Assembly (NCBI GenBank): GCA_026954325.1
Contig: JAIXKK010000066.1
Span: 37,061 to 101,060, forward strand
Source of the DNA: Bryobacterales bacterium
Lineage (GTDB): Bacteria > Acidobacteriota > Terriglobia > Bryobacterales > Bryobacteraceae
Length of the DNA stretch: 64,000 nt
Direction: 5' to 3'
Shown here: positions 28,317-37,310 of the stretch, in pieces
Layout of the letters: each line of letters opens with the position of its first letter
Numbering within the stretch: position 1 is the stretch's first letter
The notes under the pieces: generated by a model
Database searches by the model: none
What the model was told of the DNA's origin: nothing
Seen by the model: the letters and a program-made list of their open reading frames with translations, nothing else
Position numbers and translations under genes: made by a program

Positions 28317-29816
28317 ATGAAGAGCGGATTATTGTTGTTGACATTGTGCAGCGCCGTGTTGGGAGCGGAGTTGCCGCGGGTGAGCGTGTATGCGACGGCG
28401 GGGGACATCGGCCGGTATTTGCAGACCGAAGATGGGCGGGTGAAAGCGGCGGCGGCGATGAAGGGGCTCGGCGTATCGCGGGTGATATTGGAGGGGCGGC
28501 GGGGGGACGAGTATGTGGATCCGGCCACGATGCGGGCGGTGCGGGATTGGATGACGGGGCAGGGATTTGCGGTGGCGGGCGGGATCGCAACGGTTCCGGG
28601 GAAGAGCTTCGGGGTGCGGCAGAACGAGAGCCTGGGTTGGTTGAACTGGCAGGCGGCAAAGACACAGGCGGATGTGGCGGGCTTTTTCCGCGAGAATGCG
28701 CCGTTGTTCGATGAGTTGATTGTTGATGATTTCTATTGCACGGCGGATACGTCCGCGGAATCGGAGAGAGCGCGGGGCAACCGGAGTTGGGGGGAGTACC
28801 GGCGGGATCTGTTGACAGGCCTGATCGAGCCGATGATGATCCGGCCGGCGCGGGAGGCGAATCCGAAGGTCCGGCTTACGCTCAAGTATCCGCAGTGGTA
28901 CGACCGGTTCGAGAAGTTCGGCTATGATCCGCCGAGGATGTCGCCGAAGTTCGATCGGATCTGGGTGGGCACGGAGGTGCGGAACCCGGAGACGCAGCGG
29001 ATGGGGTTTGCGCAGCCGACGATGGGGTACATGAATTTCCGATGGCTGCGGAGCGTGTCGGGCGAGAAGGTGGAAGGCGCGTGGTTCGACCACATCGAGT
29101 GCACGGCGCAGAACTTCGTGGACCAGGCGTATGAGAGCGTGCTGGCCGGGGCGCGGGAGTTGACGTTGTTCCACCTGGGAGATGTCGTGGAAGGGCACCC
29201 GGGCCACGCGTTGTTCCGAAAGGCGCTGCCGGAGTTGAAGAGACTGGCGGCGAGGGTCAAGAGACGGCAGGTGCGGGGCGTGGCGTATTACAAGCCGGCG
29301 GGCAGCAACGCGGACGGCAACCTGTGGCTGATGGATTACCTCGGCATGCTGGGAATCCCGATCGTACCGGCGGCGGAGTATCCGTTCCAGAGCCGTGTGG
29401 TGATTCTGGGTGTGCAGGCGGCGGCGGATTCGAGCGTTGCGGAGAAGGCGGCGCGGCACCGGAAGCAGGGCGGAAAGATATTTGTCACGCCGGCGTTTGC
29501 GCGGAGGGCGCCGGGACATTGGACCGTTCTGGATGTGAAGACTTTCACCGAGCAGGACTACAAGGACACCGGGGAATGGCTGCTGCCGCCGAAGAAGTTG
29601 GCGTGGATGGAGAAGACGCGGGAGGAGGCGGACGCGTTTCGAAAGCCGCTGTTGGATGGACTGGGGCTACAGTTTTCGGCGCCGGCCCGGGTGGCTCTGA
29701 TCGATTTCGGCGGCGAATATTGCGTGTCGAACTTCCGCAACGAGGCGGTGGAAGTGGTGCTGAACGGGAAGAAACTCGGCCTGCCGGCGCACGCGGTGCG
29801 TTGGGTGGGCCGGTAG
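28317..29816 (+). CDS. Secreted protein of unknown function, glycoside-hydrolase-like TIM barrel suspected
   Basis: This protein of 499 residues has a short signal peptide (MKSGLLLLTLCSAVLGAE). The mature part has alternating strands and helices with repeated acidic/aromatic clusters such as FDELIVDDFYCTADTS, LTLKYPQWYDRF and GAWFDHIECTAQNFVDQ. These recall the barrel-end acidic residues of glycoside hydrolases. The C-terminal 140 residues look like a separate beta-rich domain. No exact family is recognised, so no activity is assigned. The start at 28317 is chosen for the signal sequence. Just upstream, GTCAATTGGC is repeated twice in tandem (28243-28264). The gene is convergent with the D-aminoacylase gene, 9 bases apart. 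Confidence 0.6.
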   Translation: MKSGLLLLTLCSAVLGAELPRVSVYATAGDIGRYLQTEDGRVKAAAAMKGLGVSRVILEGRRGDEYVDPATMRAVRDWMTGQGFAVAGGIATVPGKSFGVRQNESLGWLNWQAAKTQADVAGFFRENAPLFDELIVDDFYCTADTSAESERARGNRSWGEYRRDLLTGLIEPMMIRPAREANPKVRLTLKYPQWYDRFEKFGYDPPRMSPKFDRIWVGTEVRNPETQRMGFAQPTMGYMNFRWLRSVSGEKVEGAWFDHIECTAQNFVDQAYESVLAGARELTLFHLGDVVEGHPGHALFRKALPELKRLAARVKRRQVRGVAYYKPAGSNADGNLWLMDYLGMLGIPIVPAAEYPFQSRVVILGVQAAADSSVAEKAARHRKQGGKIFVTPAFARRAPGHWTVLDVKTFTEQDYKDTGEWLLPPKKLAWMEKTREEADAFRKPLLDGLGLQFSAPARVALIDFGGEYCVSNFRNEAVEVVLNGKKLGLPAHAVRWVGR

Positions 29817-29825
29817 GGTTCCAGG

Positions 29826-31250
29826 TTAACGGAGCGGGGCGCGAATCGGCCGGCCGGGGTGGGCTCCGGGGACGATCGTTCCATCGCGGACAGTGAGGCG
29901 GCCGGCGATGAGGACGAAGCGGACGCCTTCGGAGAATTGGGCGGGGTTTTCGTAGGTGGAGTGATCGGCGATGTGGTTAGGGTCGAAGATGGTGATGTCG
30001 GCATCGGCTCCGACGCGGAGGCGGCCTTTGCCGCGCATTTGAGGGACGCGGGTCTGGAGGCGCATGGCGGGCATGAGGGTCATTTTGCGGATGGCGTCCA
30101 TGAGCGGGAGGGCATGTTCCTGGCGAACGTAGCGGGAGAGGACGCGGGAAAATGTGCCGGAGGAGCGGGGGTGGCCGGTGTTGTTTTTGATATCGAAGCC
30201 GTCGGAGGCGATCATGGTGAGCGGGCTCAGGATGGCGAGCCGGACACGCTCTTCGGTATTGGAGTGGATGATGACGTTGCCGCCGATTTTGCGGTATTTG
30301 AGGAACGTCTCGCGAGTGAGGCGTTCGCCGGTGGCGGTCCACTGGACCTTCCGGTAGTCTTCGGGGGCGCGATCCATCCATGAGTCGAAGACGGCGGATT
30401 CGATGCGGGTGGAGCCGGCGGTGTAGGGATAGGCTTCGGTGGTGACATCGAGTCCACGGGCGCGGGCTTCGGAGATGAGTTGAAGCATCTGGGCGGTGGC
30501 GTCCTGGCCGCTCGAGTTGACATGGACAACGTGGAGGGGGGCTCCGGTGACGGCGGAGGCGGCGATGACTTCGCTGAGCCCGCGGATACGGTCGGTGGAG
30601 GCGAGGGCGGCGCTGGAGGCTCCTCGGATGTGGACGTGGACGGAGGCGTGGTACTTGGCGGCGAGGCGGAACATCTCGAGGATTTCACAATAGGTGGCGG
30701 CATCGGTGTAGGCGGCTCCGATGCCCATGGCGGGGGCTCCGCGGCGGAGACCCTCTTCGACGAGCGTTTTGATCCGCTCAAGTTCAGCAGCAGTGGCGGC
30801 GCGGTGGGCGGCTGGCCCGGCGGGGAGGAAAGAGCCGGGGTCGTGCATGACGGCCATGCGGACCGGCGCGTGGCCGATGGAGGCTCCATAGTTGAGGATG
30901 GATTTTCCGGCGCGGGCGGCGTACCAGGCGTCGATGTCCGCGGCGCCGACCTCGAGTTCGAGGGCGGAGGTGACGCCGTCCATGACCTGATAGCGGCCGG
31001 TTTCGGGGTCCTGCCCGTGCCAGTGGAGGTCAATGAAGCCGGGGGTGACAACCAGGCCTTGTGCCTGGATGGTGGCGCGGCCAGTGAGAGGGGATTGGCT
31101 GACGGCGGCGATTTTTCCGCCGTTGATTCCGATGTAGCGGGGGGCATCGAGGTTCGATTCGGGGTCAAGGACACGGCCGCCGGCGATGACGGTGTCGAAG
31201 GTTTGCGACTGCGCGAGGAGGGCGGGCAGGAGAAGGACGAGGATCCGCAT
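29826..31250 (-). CDS. Secreted N-acyl-D-amino-acid deacylase-like amidohydrolase
   Basis: This 474-residue amidohydrolase-superfamily protein has a signal peptide (MRILVLLLPALLAQS). It carries FDTVIAGGRVLDPES, the metal motif PGFIDLHWHGQ (H-x-H), HVHIRGAS, VVHVNSSGQ, and the C-terminal GKGRLRVGADADITIFDP block. This is the D-aminoacylase / N-acyl-D-glutamate deacylase pattern, releasing D-amino acids from N-acyl derivatives. The cysteine that bridges metal in typical D-aminoacylases (GNCG) is not seen; the corresponding region reads SALELEVGA, so the metal site or substrate may differ. The start at 31250 is four bases after the radical SAM gene's stop, implying one transcript. Confidence 0.8.
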   Translation of the reverse strand: MRILVLLLPALLAQSQTFDTVIAGGRVLDPESNLDAPRYIGINGGKIAAVSQSPLTGRATIQAQGLVVTPGFIDLHWHGQDPETGRYQVMDGVTSALELEVGAADIDAWYAARAGKSILNYGASIGHAPVRMAVMHDPGSFLPAGPAAHRAATAAELERIKTLVEEGLRRGAPAMGIGAAYTDAATYCEILEMFRLAAKYHASVHVHIRGASSAALASTDRIRGLSEVIAASAVTGAPLHVVHVNSSGQDATAQMLQLISEARARGLDVTTEAYPYTAGSTRIESAVFDSWMDRAPEDYRKVQWTATGERLTRETFLKYRKIGGNVIIHSNTEERVRLAILSPLTMIASDGFDIKNNTGHPRSSGTFSRVLSRYVRQEHALPLMDAIRKMTLMPAMRLQTRVPQMRGKGRLRVGADADITIFDPNHIADHSTYENPAQFSEGVRFVLIAGRLTVRDGTIVPGAHPGRPIRAPLR

Positions 31251-31254
31251 ACGG

Positions 31255-32328
31255 TTAGTCCCGGCGTTTGACGCTGCTGATCTGAACGAGGTCTTCGTTT
31301 CCGGCCGTGGGCTTGGGAGGAGAGAGGAGGCGGGCGGGAAGCTTGCGGAGGTAGGTGAGGCGTTCGATGAGGGGCAGCAGCTTGCGAACGGTCTCGCCGT
31401 GGAAGACCAGGCTGCCGGCGACGAGGATGGGATGGGGCATGGTGGTGCAGCAGCGGGCGCAGATGTCGATTTCATGGGCGCGGCCCGTGGTGTGGAGCCT
31501 GCGCATGCGCTGCATTTCCGCGCCGTTGAAGATGTCGGGAAGGTTCTGGGCGGCGATGTTGCCGACGGGCTTGCCATCGAGCATGTAGCTTTGGCAGCAG
31601 GGGTAGACATCGCCGTTGTGCTTGACGTACATGGGGCCGCGCCAGAGGTAGTGGCAAGGATGGCGCCAGTCGGAGGAGTCGTGGCCGGCGGTGGGGCGCA
31701 TGAGGTTGGTTTCGTCTTCCTTGATGCGGACCTGGTCGACACCGGGGACGGCGCTCCAGAAGCGGATGAAATCCTCGACTTCGGCGGCATTGCGCTCCAT
31801 GCGCACCATCTGGGCGACGATCTGGACGTTGGCGCGGCGTTCGTGCTTGAGTTTGGCGAAGCGGACGAAGTTGTCGCGGACTTTCTCAAAACGCGCGCCT
31901 TTGCGGTAGTACTCGTAGCTTTCCCTGGTGGCTCCATCGAAACTCATGGTGACGTGCTTGATGGGGGTGGAGAGGAGGCGGAGAGCGGCGTTTTCGTCGA
32001 GGAGGGTGCCGTTGGTGGAGAGGAGGGTGGAGATGCCGTGCGTTTCGCAGGAGTGGATGCGGTCAAAGATCTTAGGATCGAGGAGGGGTTCGCCGAGCCC
32101 GATGAGCATCATGTGCTCGGCTGTGTGTCCGGATTCGCGGACGAGGCGCTCGAAGATCCCGGCGGGCATGTCCTCTTTGGGTTGCTTGTGGGTTTCGCGG
32201 GGACACATGGGACAGTAGAGATTACACTTGGCCGTGGTTTCGACGATGTATTCCACCGGCAGCGCGCGTACATTAGAGCGCCGGGTGAGATAGGCCCACA
32301 GCAGTTTAGCTCGGTTCCAGGCCCGCAT
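31255..32328 (-). CDS. Radical SAM / SPASM-domain protein
   Basis: This 357-residue protein has the radical SAM cluster motif C35-N-L-Y-C39-P-M-C42, GLGEPLLDP (the GGE-equivalent strand) and STNGTLLDE. Its C-terminal SPASM-like region has Cys residues in PCHYLWRG, VYPCCQSYMLDGKPVGNI and ICARCC, which should hold auxiliary 4Fe-4S clusters. SPASM enzymes modify peptides or anaerobically mature sulfatases and small-molecule precursors. No precursor peptide gene was recognised nearby. The ATG at 32328 is chosen because it precedes the conserved core; its ribosome binding site is weak. It is likely co-transcribed with the downstream deacylase. Confidence 0.85.
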   Translation of the reverse strand: MRAWNRAKLLWAYLTRRSNVRALPVEYIVETTAKCNLYCPMCPRETHKQPKEDMPAGIFERLVRESGHTAEHMMLIGLGEPLLDPKIFDRIHSCETHGISTLLSTNGTLLDENAALRLLSTPIKHVTMSFDGATRESYEYYRKGARFEKVRDNFVRFAKLKHERRANVQIVAQMVRMERNAAEVEDFIRFWSAVPGVDQVRIKEDETNLMRPTAGHDSSDWRHPCHYLWRGPMYVKHNGDVYPCCQSYMLDGKPVGNIAAQNLPDIFNGAEMQRMRRLHTTGRAHEIDICARCCTTMPHPILVAGSLVFHGETVRKLLPLIERLTYLRKLPARLLSPPKPTAGNEDLVQISSVKRRD

Positions 32329-32433
32329 GGCGAAATATATATTGTAGCGGGCAGAAGAAGGAAGGAATCTCAAATAGAGTGGATAAGCGTGCACGGCAGT
32401 TGAACGAGCGTCCGTTCCGGAAGGAGGGGAAGT

Positions 32434-32616
32434 AGGTACGCGAATATCCCATGGTGCTTCGGGCTGCATGACCGGCCGTGGGGAGAGCGGGAGGTGCTGG
32501 GGACGGTGCGATACATGTCGCTCGAGGGGATGAAGCGCAAGACGGACGTGGAGGCATACCACGAGGAGATCCGGCGCCTGGAGAGCACCGGGGTGGATCC
32601 GTTTCGCGTACAATGA
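32434..32616 (+). pseudogene. C-terminal remnant of a class II CPD photolyase
   Basis: About 60 codons read [18 protein letters not shown], then [18 protein letters not shown], and end at a TGA (32614-32616). This is the distinctive C-terminal end of class II DNA photolyases, with the Trp-Cys/Ala-x-Gly...HDRPW and RYMS...K-D-x-x-Y blocks. Everything upstream (FAD-binding domain and antenna domain) is gone; the frame meets a stop at 32401. Its TGA overlaps the next gene's ATG as ATGA, indicating that an intact photolyase once headed an operon with the TIGR01777 gene. Confidence 0.6.
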
Positions 32617-33533
32617 GGGCGCAACCGATGCGGGTTATACTGACGGGCGCCAGCGGATTTCTGGGAAGGGCCGTGGGGAAGCGGTTGGCGGAAGCCGGGC
32701 ATGAGTTGCGGGTGTTAGGGCGCAGGGCTCCGTCGTGGCTGCGGGCAGGGGACGGATTTCACCGGTGGGATGCGATGAGGGATGCCGCGCCTGTGAAGGC
32801 GCTGGAGGGGATGGAGGCCGTGATCCATCTGGCGGGAGAGCCCGTGGCCCAGCGGTGGACGCAAGGGGCGAAGCAGCGGATTCAGCAAAGCCGCGTGGAG
32901 GGGACCCGGGCGCTGGTGGAAGCGATTTCACGGTTGGAAGCGCGTCCGAAGGTTCTGGTGTCGGCATCGGCCATTGGTTATTACGGGGACCGGGGAGATG
33001 AGGTTCTGACGGAGAGGTCAGGCCGTGGGGATGGGTTTCTGGCGGATGTTTGCGTGGCGTGGGAACAGGAGGCTTTGAAGGCCGAGGAACTGGGGTTGAG
33101 AGTGAGCCGCGTGCGATTCGGGGTTGTGTTGGGAAGGGAAGGCGGGGCGCTGGCGAAGATGCTGCCGGCGTTTCGGGCGGGGCTGGGAGGGCCAATCGGA
33201 AAAGGGCGGCAGTGGATGAGTTGGATCCACATCGCGGATACGGCGGGGATGCTGAAGTTCATCCTGGAAACACCAGGGGCAGGAGGGGCGTGGAACGCGA
33301 CAGCGCCAATGCCGGTGCGGAACGCGGAGTTCAGCCATACGTTGGGCAGGGTGCTGCGGCGTCCGGCGGTGTTTGCCGTGCCTCGATTCGTGTTGGGGCT
33401 GGTGTTTGGGGAGATGGCAGGGATGCTGACGGGGAGCCAGCGCGTGGAACCGGAGGCGGCGCTGAAGGCCGGCTTCCGGTTGGAGCATGCGGAACTCGAA
33501 GCGGCGTTGAAGGATCTGCTCACAACACGTTGA
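32613..33533 (+). CDS. TIGR01777-family NAD-dependent epimerase/dehydratase-like protein
   Basis: This protein of 306 residues has the Rossmann motif [20 protein letters not shown] near the N terminus, [14 protein letters not shown] and [14 protein letters not shown] (extended-SDR active region), and the family tail [24 protein letters not shown]01777 (YfcH-like) proteins are cytoplasmic NAD(P)-binding proteins of unclear function. The start is ATG 32613, overlapping the photolyase-remnant stop, or ATG 32628 five codons later. Its 3' end overlaps the convergent SET gene by 14 bases. Confidence 0.88.
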   Translation: MRAQPMRVILTGASGFLGRAVGKRLAEAGHELRVLGRRAPSWLRAGDGFHRWDAMRDAAPVKALEGMEAVIHLAGEPVAQRWTQGAKQRIQQSRVEGTRALVEAISRLEARPKVLVSASAIGYYGDRGDEVLTERSGRGDGFLADVCVAWEQEALKAEELGLRVSRVRFGVVLGREGGALAKMLPAFRAGLGGPIGKGRQWMSWIHIADTAGMLKFILETPGAGGAWNATAPMPVRNAEFSHTLGRVLRRPAVFAVPRFVLGLVFGEMAGMLTGSQRVEPEAALKAGFRLEHAELEAALKDLLTTR

Positions 33534-34014
33534 TGGAGCCGCGGCATTTGGGAGAGCCGCAACTGCAGATGTCGCGCAGGGGACTGCGATTGAACTTGTA
33601 GTCGACGGTAAGCTCTTCGCCGGGTTCGATGACGCGGCGGCTCATGTAAAGGATGTGGCCTTTGTGGATCCATGTACGCAGGTTCGGATCGCAGGAGTGA
33701 TTGATGTATTCGGCTCCGCCGCCGCCCACCGAGCCATCGATGGTCCAATAATCGTCAAGGGTGAAGAGATAGTGCATGGGGCGCGCATAGCGCTTCTTGG
33801 TTTCGGCACGGCTGATGCGCTCTCCGGTGTACTCGATGACTTTGCGGCCCCGGGGGATGGGTTCTTCAGCGAAGACGCCGTAGCGGTGGATGGGAGAGGG
33901 AGCGACGCGGAGGCGGAAGCAGACGTGCCGCGGGTCGAGGCCAGGGGTATGGGGATGGAAGCGGCCGACATGGTAGGAGACGACGGTCCAGGTGGTATCG
34001 CGCGTTTGTGCCAA
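33520..34014 (-). CDS. Bacterial SET-domain protein lysine methyltransferase-like
   Basis: This 164-residue single SET domain has HRYGVFAEEPIPRGRKVIEYTGE at the N side, the SAM-binding/knot motif AEYINHSCDPNLRT, EELTVDYKF with the catalytic Tyr, and a post-SET zinc motif ICSCGSPKCRG. SET proteins methylate lysines; in free-living bacteria the targets are mostly unknown. It is compact, lacking any pre-SET domain. It overlaps the tail of the TIGR01777 gene on the other strand. The ATG at 34014 is the first in frame; the first 30 residues are not clearly part of the domain. Confidence 0.85.
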   Translation of the reverse strand: MAQTRDTTWTVVSYHVGRFHPHTPGLDPRHVCFRLRVAPSPIHRYGVFAEEPIPRGRKVIEYTGERISRAETKKRYARPMHYLFTLDDYWTIDGSVGGGGAEYINHSCDPNLRTWIHKGHILYMSRRVIEPGEELTVDYKFNRSPLRDICSCGSPKCRGSINVL

Positions 34015-34209
34015 TGGACTATTTTATCTACCTGGAGCCGGGGCAAACGGAAGGGATATGGAACGCTGTTGCCGGCGGTGGTGATCCGGGAGTGCGAGAA
34101 ACCGGAGTCCCGGATGGCGGGTGTACTCAAGGAAGCGGGATACAAGTTCGAGAGGGCGGAGGATACGGTGATTCCGCAACGGGCCGTTTCAGGGGGCTAC
34201 GGAAGTTGA
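34014..34209 (+). other. Possible small gene or remnant, frame uncertain
   Basis: ATG 34014 begins MDYFIYLEPGQTEG in one frame, while from about 34050 another frame reads LLPAVVIRECEKPESRMAGV and KEAGYKFERAEDTVIPQ to a stop at 34209, with good G/C third positions. Together they may be a short gene with a frameshift, lying divergently against the SET gene. No family is recognised. Confidence 0.22.
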
Positions 34210-34259
34210 GAGGCGAGTGTAAGTGACGCAGGCCGCCGGGATGTGCTAATACGGAGGAG

Positions 34260-36713
34260 TTGCGGGTCTTCCGAAAAACAAGCCGCCTGGCCGGGCGCCA
34301 GTCGCGGGCGCCGGCCGGGTTGTTAATCTTCGTCTTTCTGATCGCTTTGATCTGGGCAGCTCTGCACCGGCGGCATTCGACCGTGTTGCGGGTAGGGTAT
34401 TCGGACTACCCTCCATACATGCGGGCGCAGGCGCATGGCAAGGCGTCCGGGTTTGCGGTGGAGATTTTTTCCGAGGCGGCGCGGCGCCGGCATATTCCCA
34501 TCGAATGGATTGCGGTCGATTGGCCGGTAGACAAAGCGCTGGCGGCCGGCGAGATCGATATGTTTCCGTTTCTGGCCATCAGTGAAGAGCGGCGGGAAAA
34601 GTTCGCAATGAGCCCGAGTTGGTGGGAGAGCAATCTCGGACTGGTGGCTCTGAAGAGTCTGGCGCTGCCGGCCGAAGGGGGAGAGGGGTTACGGATTGCG
34701 GCCCGTGTTCCGTCACGCGCGGCGGCGGTGGCGCGGCAGGGATTTCCGGGATCTTCGATTGTCGGAGTTGCGGATCACGAATCGGTAGTTGCGGCGGTTT
34801 GCAGCGGGGAAGCGGATGCGGGAGTGGCGACGCACTCGTTGCTGTCGGAGTTATTGTCGGCAGGGGTGGCGCCATGCCGCGGGAATGCGCTGAAGGTGCA
34901 ATGGTATCCGCAGTTGACTGTGCAGTACGCAGTGGCGGCGCGGCGGGAGTTTTCAAGCGAAGTGGAAGCATTGCAAAAGGAGATCGTCAGGCAGGCCATC
35001 GACGGCTCGATGAGAGCCGCTGCGCTGAGTTACGGATTGCACCCCACAAACCAGATGAGCCTGTTTCGGGACCTGGTGAGTATCCGGGACTATAACATCA
35101 TTCTGGGTGTGGCGGTGCTGCTGTTGAGCGTGATTCTGGTGACGATCTTCTGGCAGAACCGGCGGGTGAGACAGGCGCGCCTGGCGGCAGAGTGGGCGCG
35201 GCGGCAGGCCGAGCAGGCGCTGGCGGCGAGGACGCAGTTCATTGCCAACGTCAGCCACGAAATCCGGACGCCGCTGAACGGGATTCTGGGGATGACGGAA
35301 CTGCTGCTGGCGAGTCCGCTTGACGAAGCGCAGCGGGAATATACGGAAGCGGTGAGCATCTCGGGGCAGGCTCTGCTGGGGATGATCAATCAGCTGCTGG
35401 ACTTCTCGAAGATAGATGCGGGGAAGATGGATCTGGAGCGCACGGAATTCTCCCCCTTGCATGTGGTGGAAGAGATCGCGACGCTATTTTCGGCCAAAGC
35501 GGCGGAGAAGAACCTGGAGATCGTGAGCGTGGCGCATCCGATGATGCCGCGGACGGTGGTAGGCGATGCGGGACGATTGCGGCAGGTGTTGTCGAACCTG
35601 ACCTCGAACGCGATCAAGTTTACGGAGTCAGGGTCCGTGCTGATCGAGGCATCGCTGATAGAGCGAAGCGCATCGATGATGACGCTGCGGTTTGAGGTGG
35701 AAGACACGGGAATCGGCATACCGGCGGAGTTTCATGAGAAGCTTTTCGAGCCGTTCTCGCAGTTGGATACGTCCTCGACACGGCGATTCGGGGGGACGGG
35801 GCTGGGGTTATCCATTTGCCGGGAACTGGTGCACCTGATGGGCGGCTCGATCGGATTCGACGCGGAGCGCAATGAGGGGACATCGTTCTGGATTACGATA
35901 CCGTTCAGCCTGTCGCGGGCGTCCACGGATACGATGATGCGGTTGACGAAGAGCGGACTGCGGATTCTGTGCGTGGATCCGAACCGGCATGTGCGGCGTG
36001 CGTTGAGGGTTCAACTGGAGACGTGGGGGGCGTCCGTGGTGGAAGCGTCCAGCCTGGCGGAGGCGGAAGGGTGGGCGGAACGGACCTTTCACTTGGCGTT
36101 TCTAGGGGGGAACCAGGCGATCGAGGCGTTCCGCGAACGCTTCGAGGGGTGCATTCCCATCGTGCTGGTATCGCCGAGAGCGGGGAGCGGGATCACGGCG
36201 CGAGCGGAGGAGGTCACGCACTTTCTACACAAACCCATCCGGCAACTGCCGCTGTGGAATTGTGTTTTGCAGGCGGTGGGCAGTCTTCCCGCCGGGATTG
36301 AGCCGCCGGGCGCCGGTTATTCCGTAAACGGCGCGCGGGTCCTGGTGGTGGAGGACAATACACTTAACCAGAAGGTAATTATGCACTTCCTCCACAGGCT
36401 GGGCTGTGTGGCGACCGTGGTATGCAACGGGCAGGAGGCGGTGGAGATTGCCGGGCGCAAGGCATTCGATCTGATCCTGATGGATTACCAGATGCCGGTG
36501 TTGGACGGGGTTTCGGCGGCGCGCGAGATCCGGTCGCGAGAAAAGCCGGGGAAGCGAACTCCCATCATTGCATTGACGGCTGCGTCCCTGCCGCAGGACC
36601 GGAAACTGTGTGAGGAAGCAGGGATGGACGGATTTCTTGGCAAGCCGGTGGCCTTTGACAGCCTGCGGGCGGTGATCGAGGCTCTGCCGGAGGCTTCGAC
36701 GGATAGGATGTAA
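34260..36713 (+). CDS. Hybrid sensor histidine kinase with periplasmic solute-binding sensor
   Basis: This 817-residue protein has TM1 near residues 20-38 and a periplasmic SBP_bac_3-type domain (about 42-265, with LRVGYSDYPPYMRA and AAGEIDMFPFLAISEERREKF). TM2 lies near 275-297. HisKA (His333 in NVSHEIRTPLNG) and HATPase (about 440-560, DTGIGIPAE, GGTGLGLSI) follow. The first receiver-like domain (about 565-675) lacks its acceptor Asp (LAFLGGN). The second (about 690-810) has Asp742 in LILMDYQMP. It is an inner-membrane kinase likely sensing an amino-acid-like or small polar ligand. TTG 34260 lies only two bases after GGAGGA, so the exact start is uncertain. No output regulator is adjacent. 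Confidence 0.87.
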   Translation: MRVFRKTSRLAGRQSRAPAGLLIFVFLIALIWAALHRRHSTVLRVGYSDYPPYMRAQAHGKASGFAVEIFSEAARRRHIPIEWIAVDWPVDKALAAGEIDMFPFLAISEERREKFAMSPSWWESNLGLVALKSLALPAEGGEGLRIAARVPSRAAAVARQGFPGSSIVGVADHESVVAAVCSGEADAGVATHSLLSELLSAGVAPCRGNALKVQWYPQLTVQYAVAARREFSSEVEALQKEIVRQAIDGSMRAAALSYGLHPTNQMSLFRDLVSIRDYNIILGVAVLLLSVILVTIFWQNRRVRQARLAAEWARRQAEQALAARTQFIANVSHEIRTPLNGILGMTELLLASPLDEAQREYTEAVSISGQALLGMINQLLDFSKIDAGKMDLERTEFSPLHVVEEIATLFSAKAAEKNLEIVSVAHPMMPRTVVGDAGRLRQVLSNLTSNAIKFTESGSVLIEASLIERSASMMTLRFEVEDTGIGIPAEFHEKLFEPFSQLDTSSTRRFGGTGLGLSICRELVHLMGGSIGFDAERNEGTSFWITIPFSLSRASTDTMMRLTKSGLRILCVDPNRHVRRALRVQLETWGASVVEASSLAEAEGWAERTFHLAFLGGNQAIEAFRERFEGCIPIVLVSPRAGSGITARAEEVTHFLHKPIRQLPLWNCVLQAVGSLPAGIEPPGAGYSVNGARVLVVEDNTLNQKVIMHFLHRLGCVATVVCNGQEAVEIAGRKAFDLILMDYQMPVLDGVSAAREIRSREKPGKRTPIIALTAASLPQDRKLCEEAGMDGFLGKPVAFDSLRAVIEALPEASTDRM

Positions 36714-36726
36714 GGGAGACAGGTGG

Positions 36727-37305
36727 ATGGGCACGGCGGAGCAGATCTTCATTGGCGCGGACGAAAAAACGCGCTGTTTCTGGTGCAAGGCGTCGGAGGA
36801 GTATGTCCGCTATCACGATACGGAGTGGGGATTCCCGGTGATGGAGGACCGCCGTTTGTTTGAGAAGATTTCGCTCGAAGGGTTCCAGTGCGGGCTGAGT
36901 TGGCTGACGATTCTGAACAAACGGGAGGCGTTCCGGGAAGTATTCGCGGGATTCGACTACCACGTGGTGGCGCGTTTCGGATCACGGGACGTGGAGAGGC
37001 TGGTAAGTGACGCGCGGATCGTGCGGCACAGGGGGAAGATTGAAGCGACGATCGGGAACGCGCGGCGGGCATGCGAGTTGGAATCGGAGTTCGGTTCGGT
37101 GCAGGCGTATTTTTGGGGATTTCAGCCGCGGGAGGCGAAGGCGTTGTCGAAGGACTTGAAGCGGCGCGGGTGGAGGTTCGTGGGTCCAACGACGGTGTAT
37201 GCGTTCATGCAGGCGATGGGGCTGGTGAACGATCACGCTGAGGGGTGTTTCGCGCGGGCGGAGGTGGAGGAGGCGCGGCGCGCCTTGGGACAGCCGCCGC
37301 GCTAA
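36727..37305 (+). CDS. tag: DNA-3-methyladenine glycosylase I
   Basis: This protein of 192 residues removes 3-methyladenine from alkylated DNA. The family blocks are all present: RCFWC near the N terminus, whose cysteines with a C-terminal His/Cys bind zinc; YHDTEWGFPV; the base-pocket segment GFQCGLSWLTILNKREAFR; and GPTTVYAFMQAMGLVNDH. The C-terminal region AEGCF supplies the last zinc ligand. It starts 13 bases after the hybrid kinase gene behind GGGAGACAGG, and converges with the KdaD-like gene 5 bases away with no visible terminator. The assignment is firm. Confidence 0.95.
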   Translation: MGTAEQIFIGADEKTRCFWCKASEEYVRYHDTEWGFPVMEDRRLFEKISLEGFQCGLSWLTILNKREAFREVFAGFDYHVVARFGSRDVERLVSDARIVRHRGKIEATIGNARRACELESEFGSVQAYFWGFQPREAKALSKDLKRRGWRFVGPTTVYAFMQAMGLVNDHAEGCFARAEVEEARRALGQPPR

Positions 37306-37310
37306 GCAGG

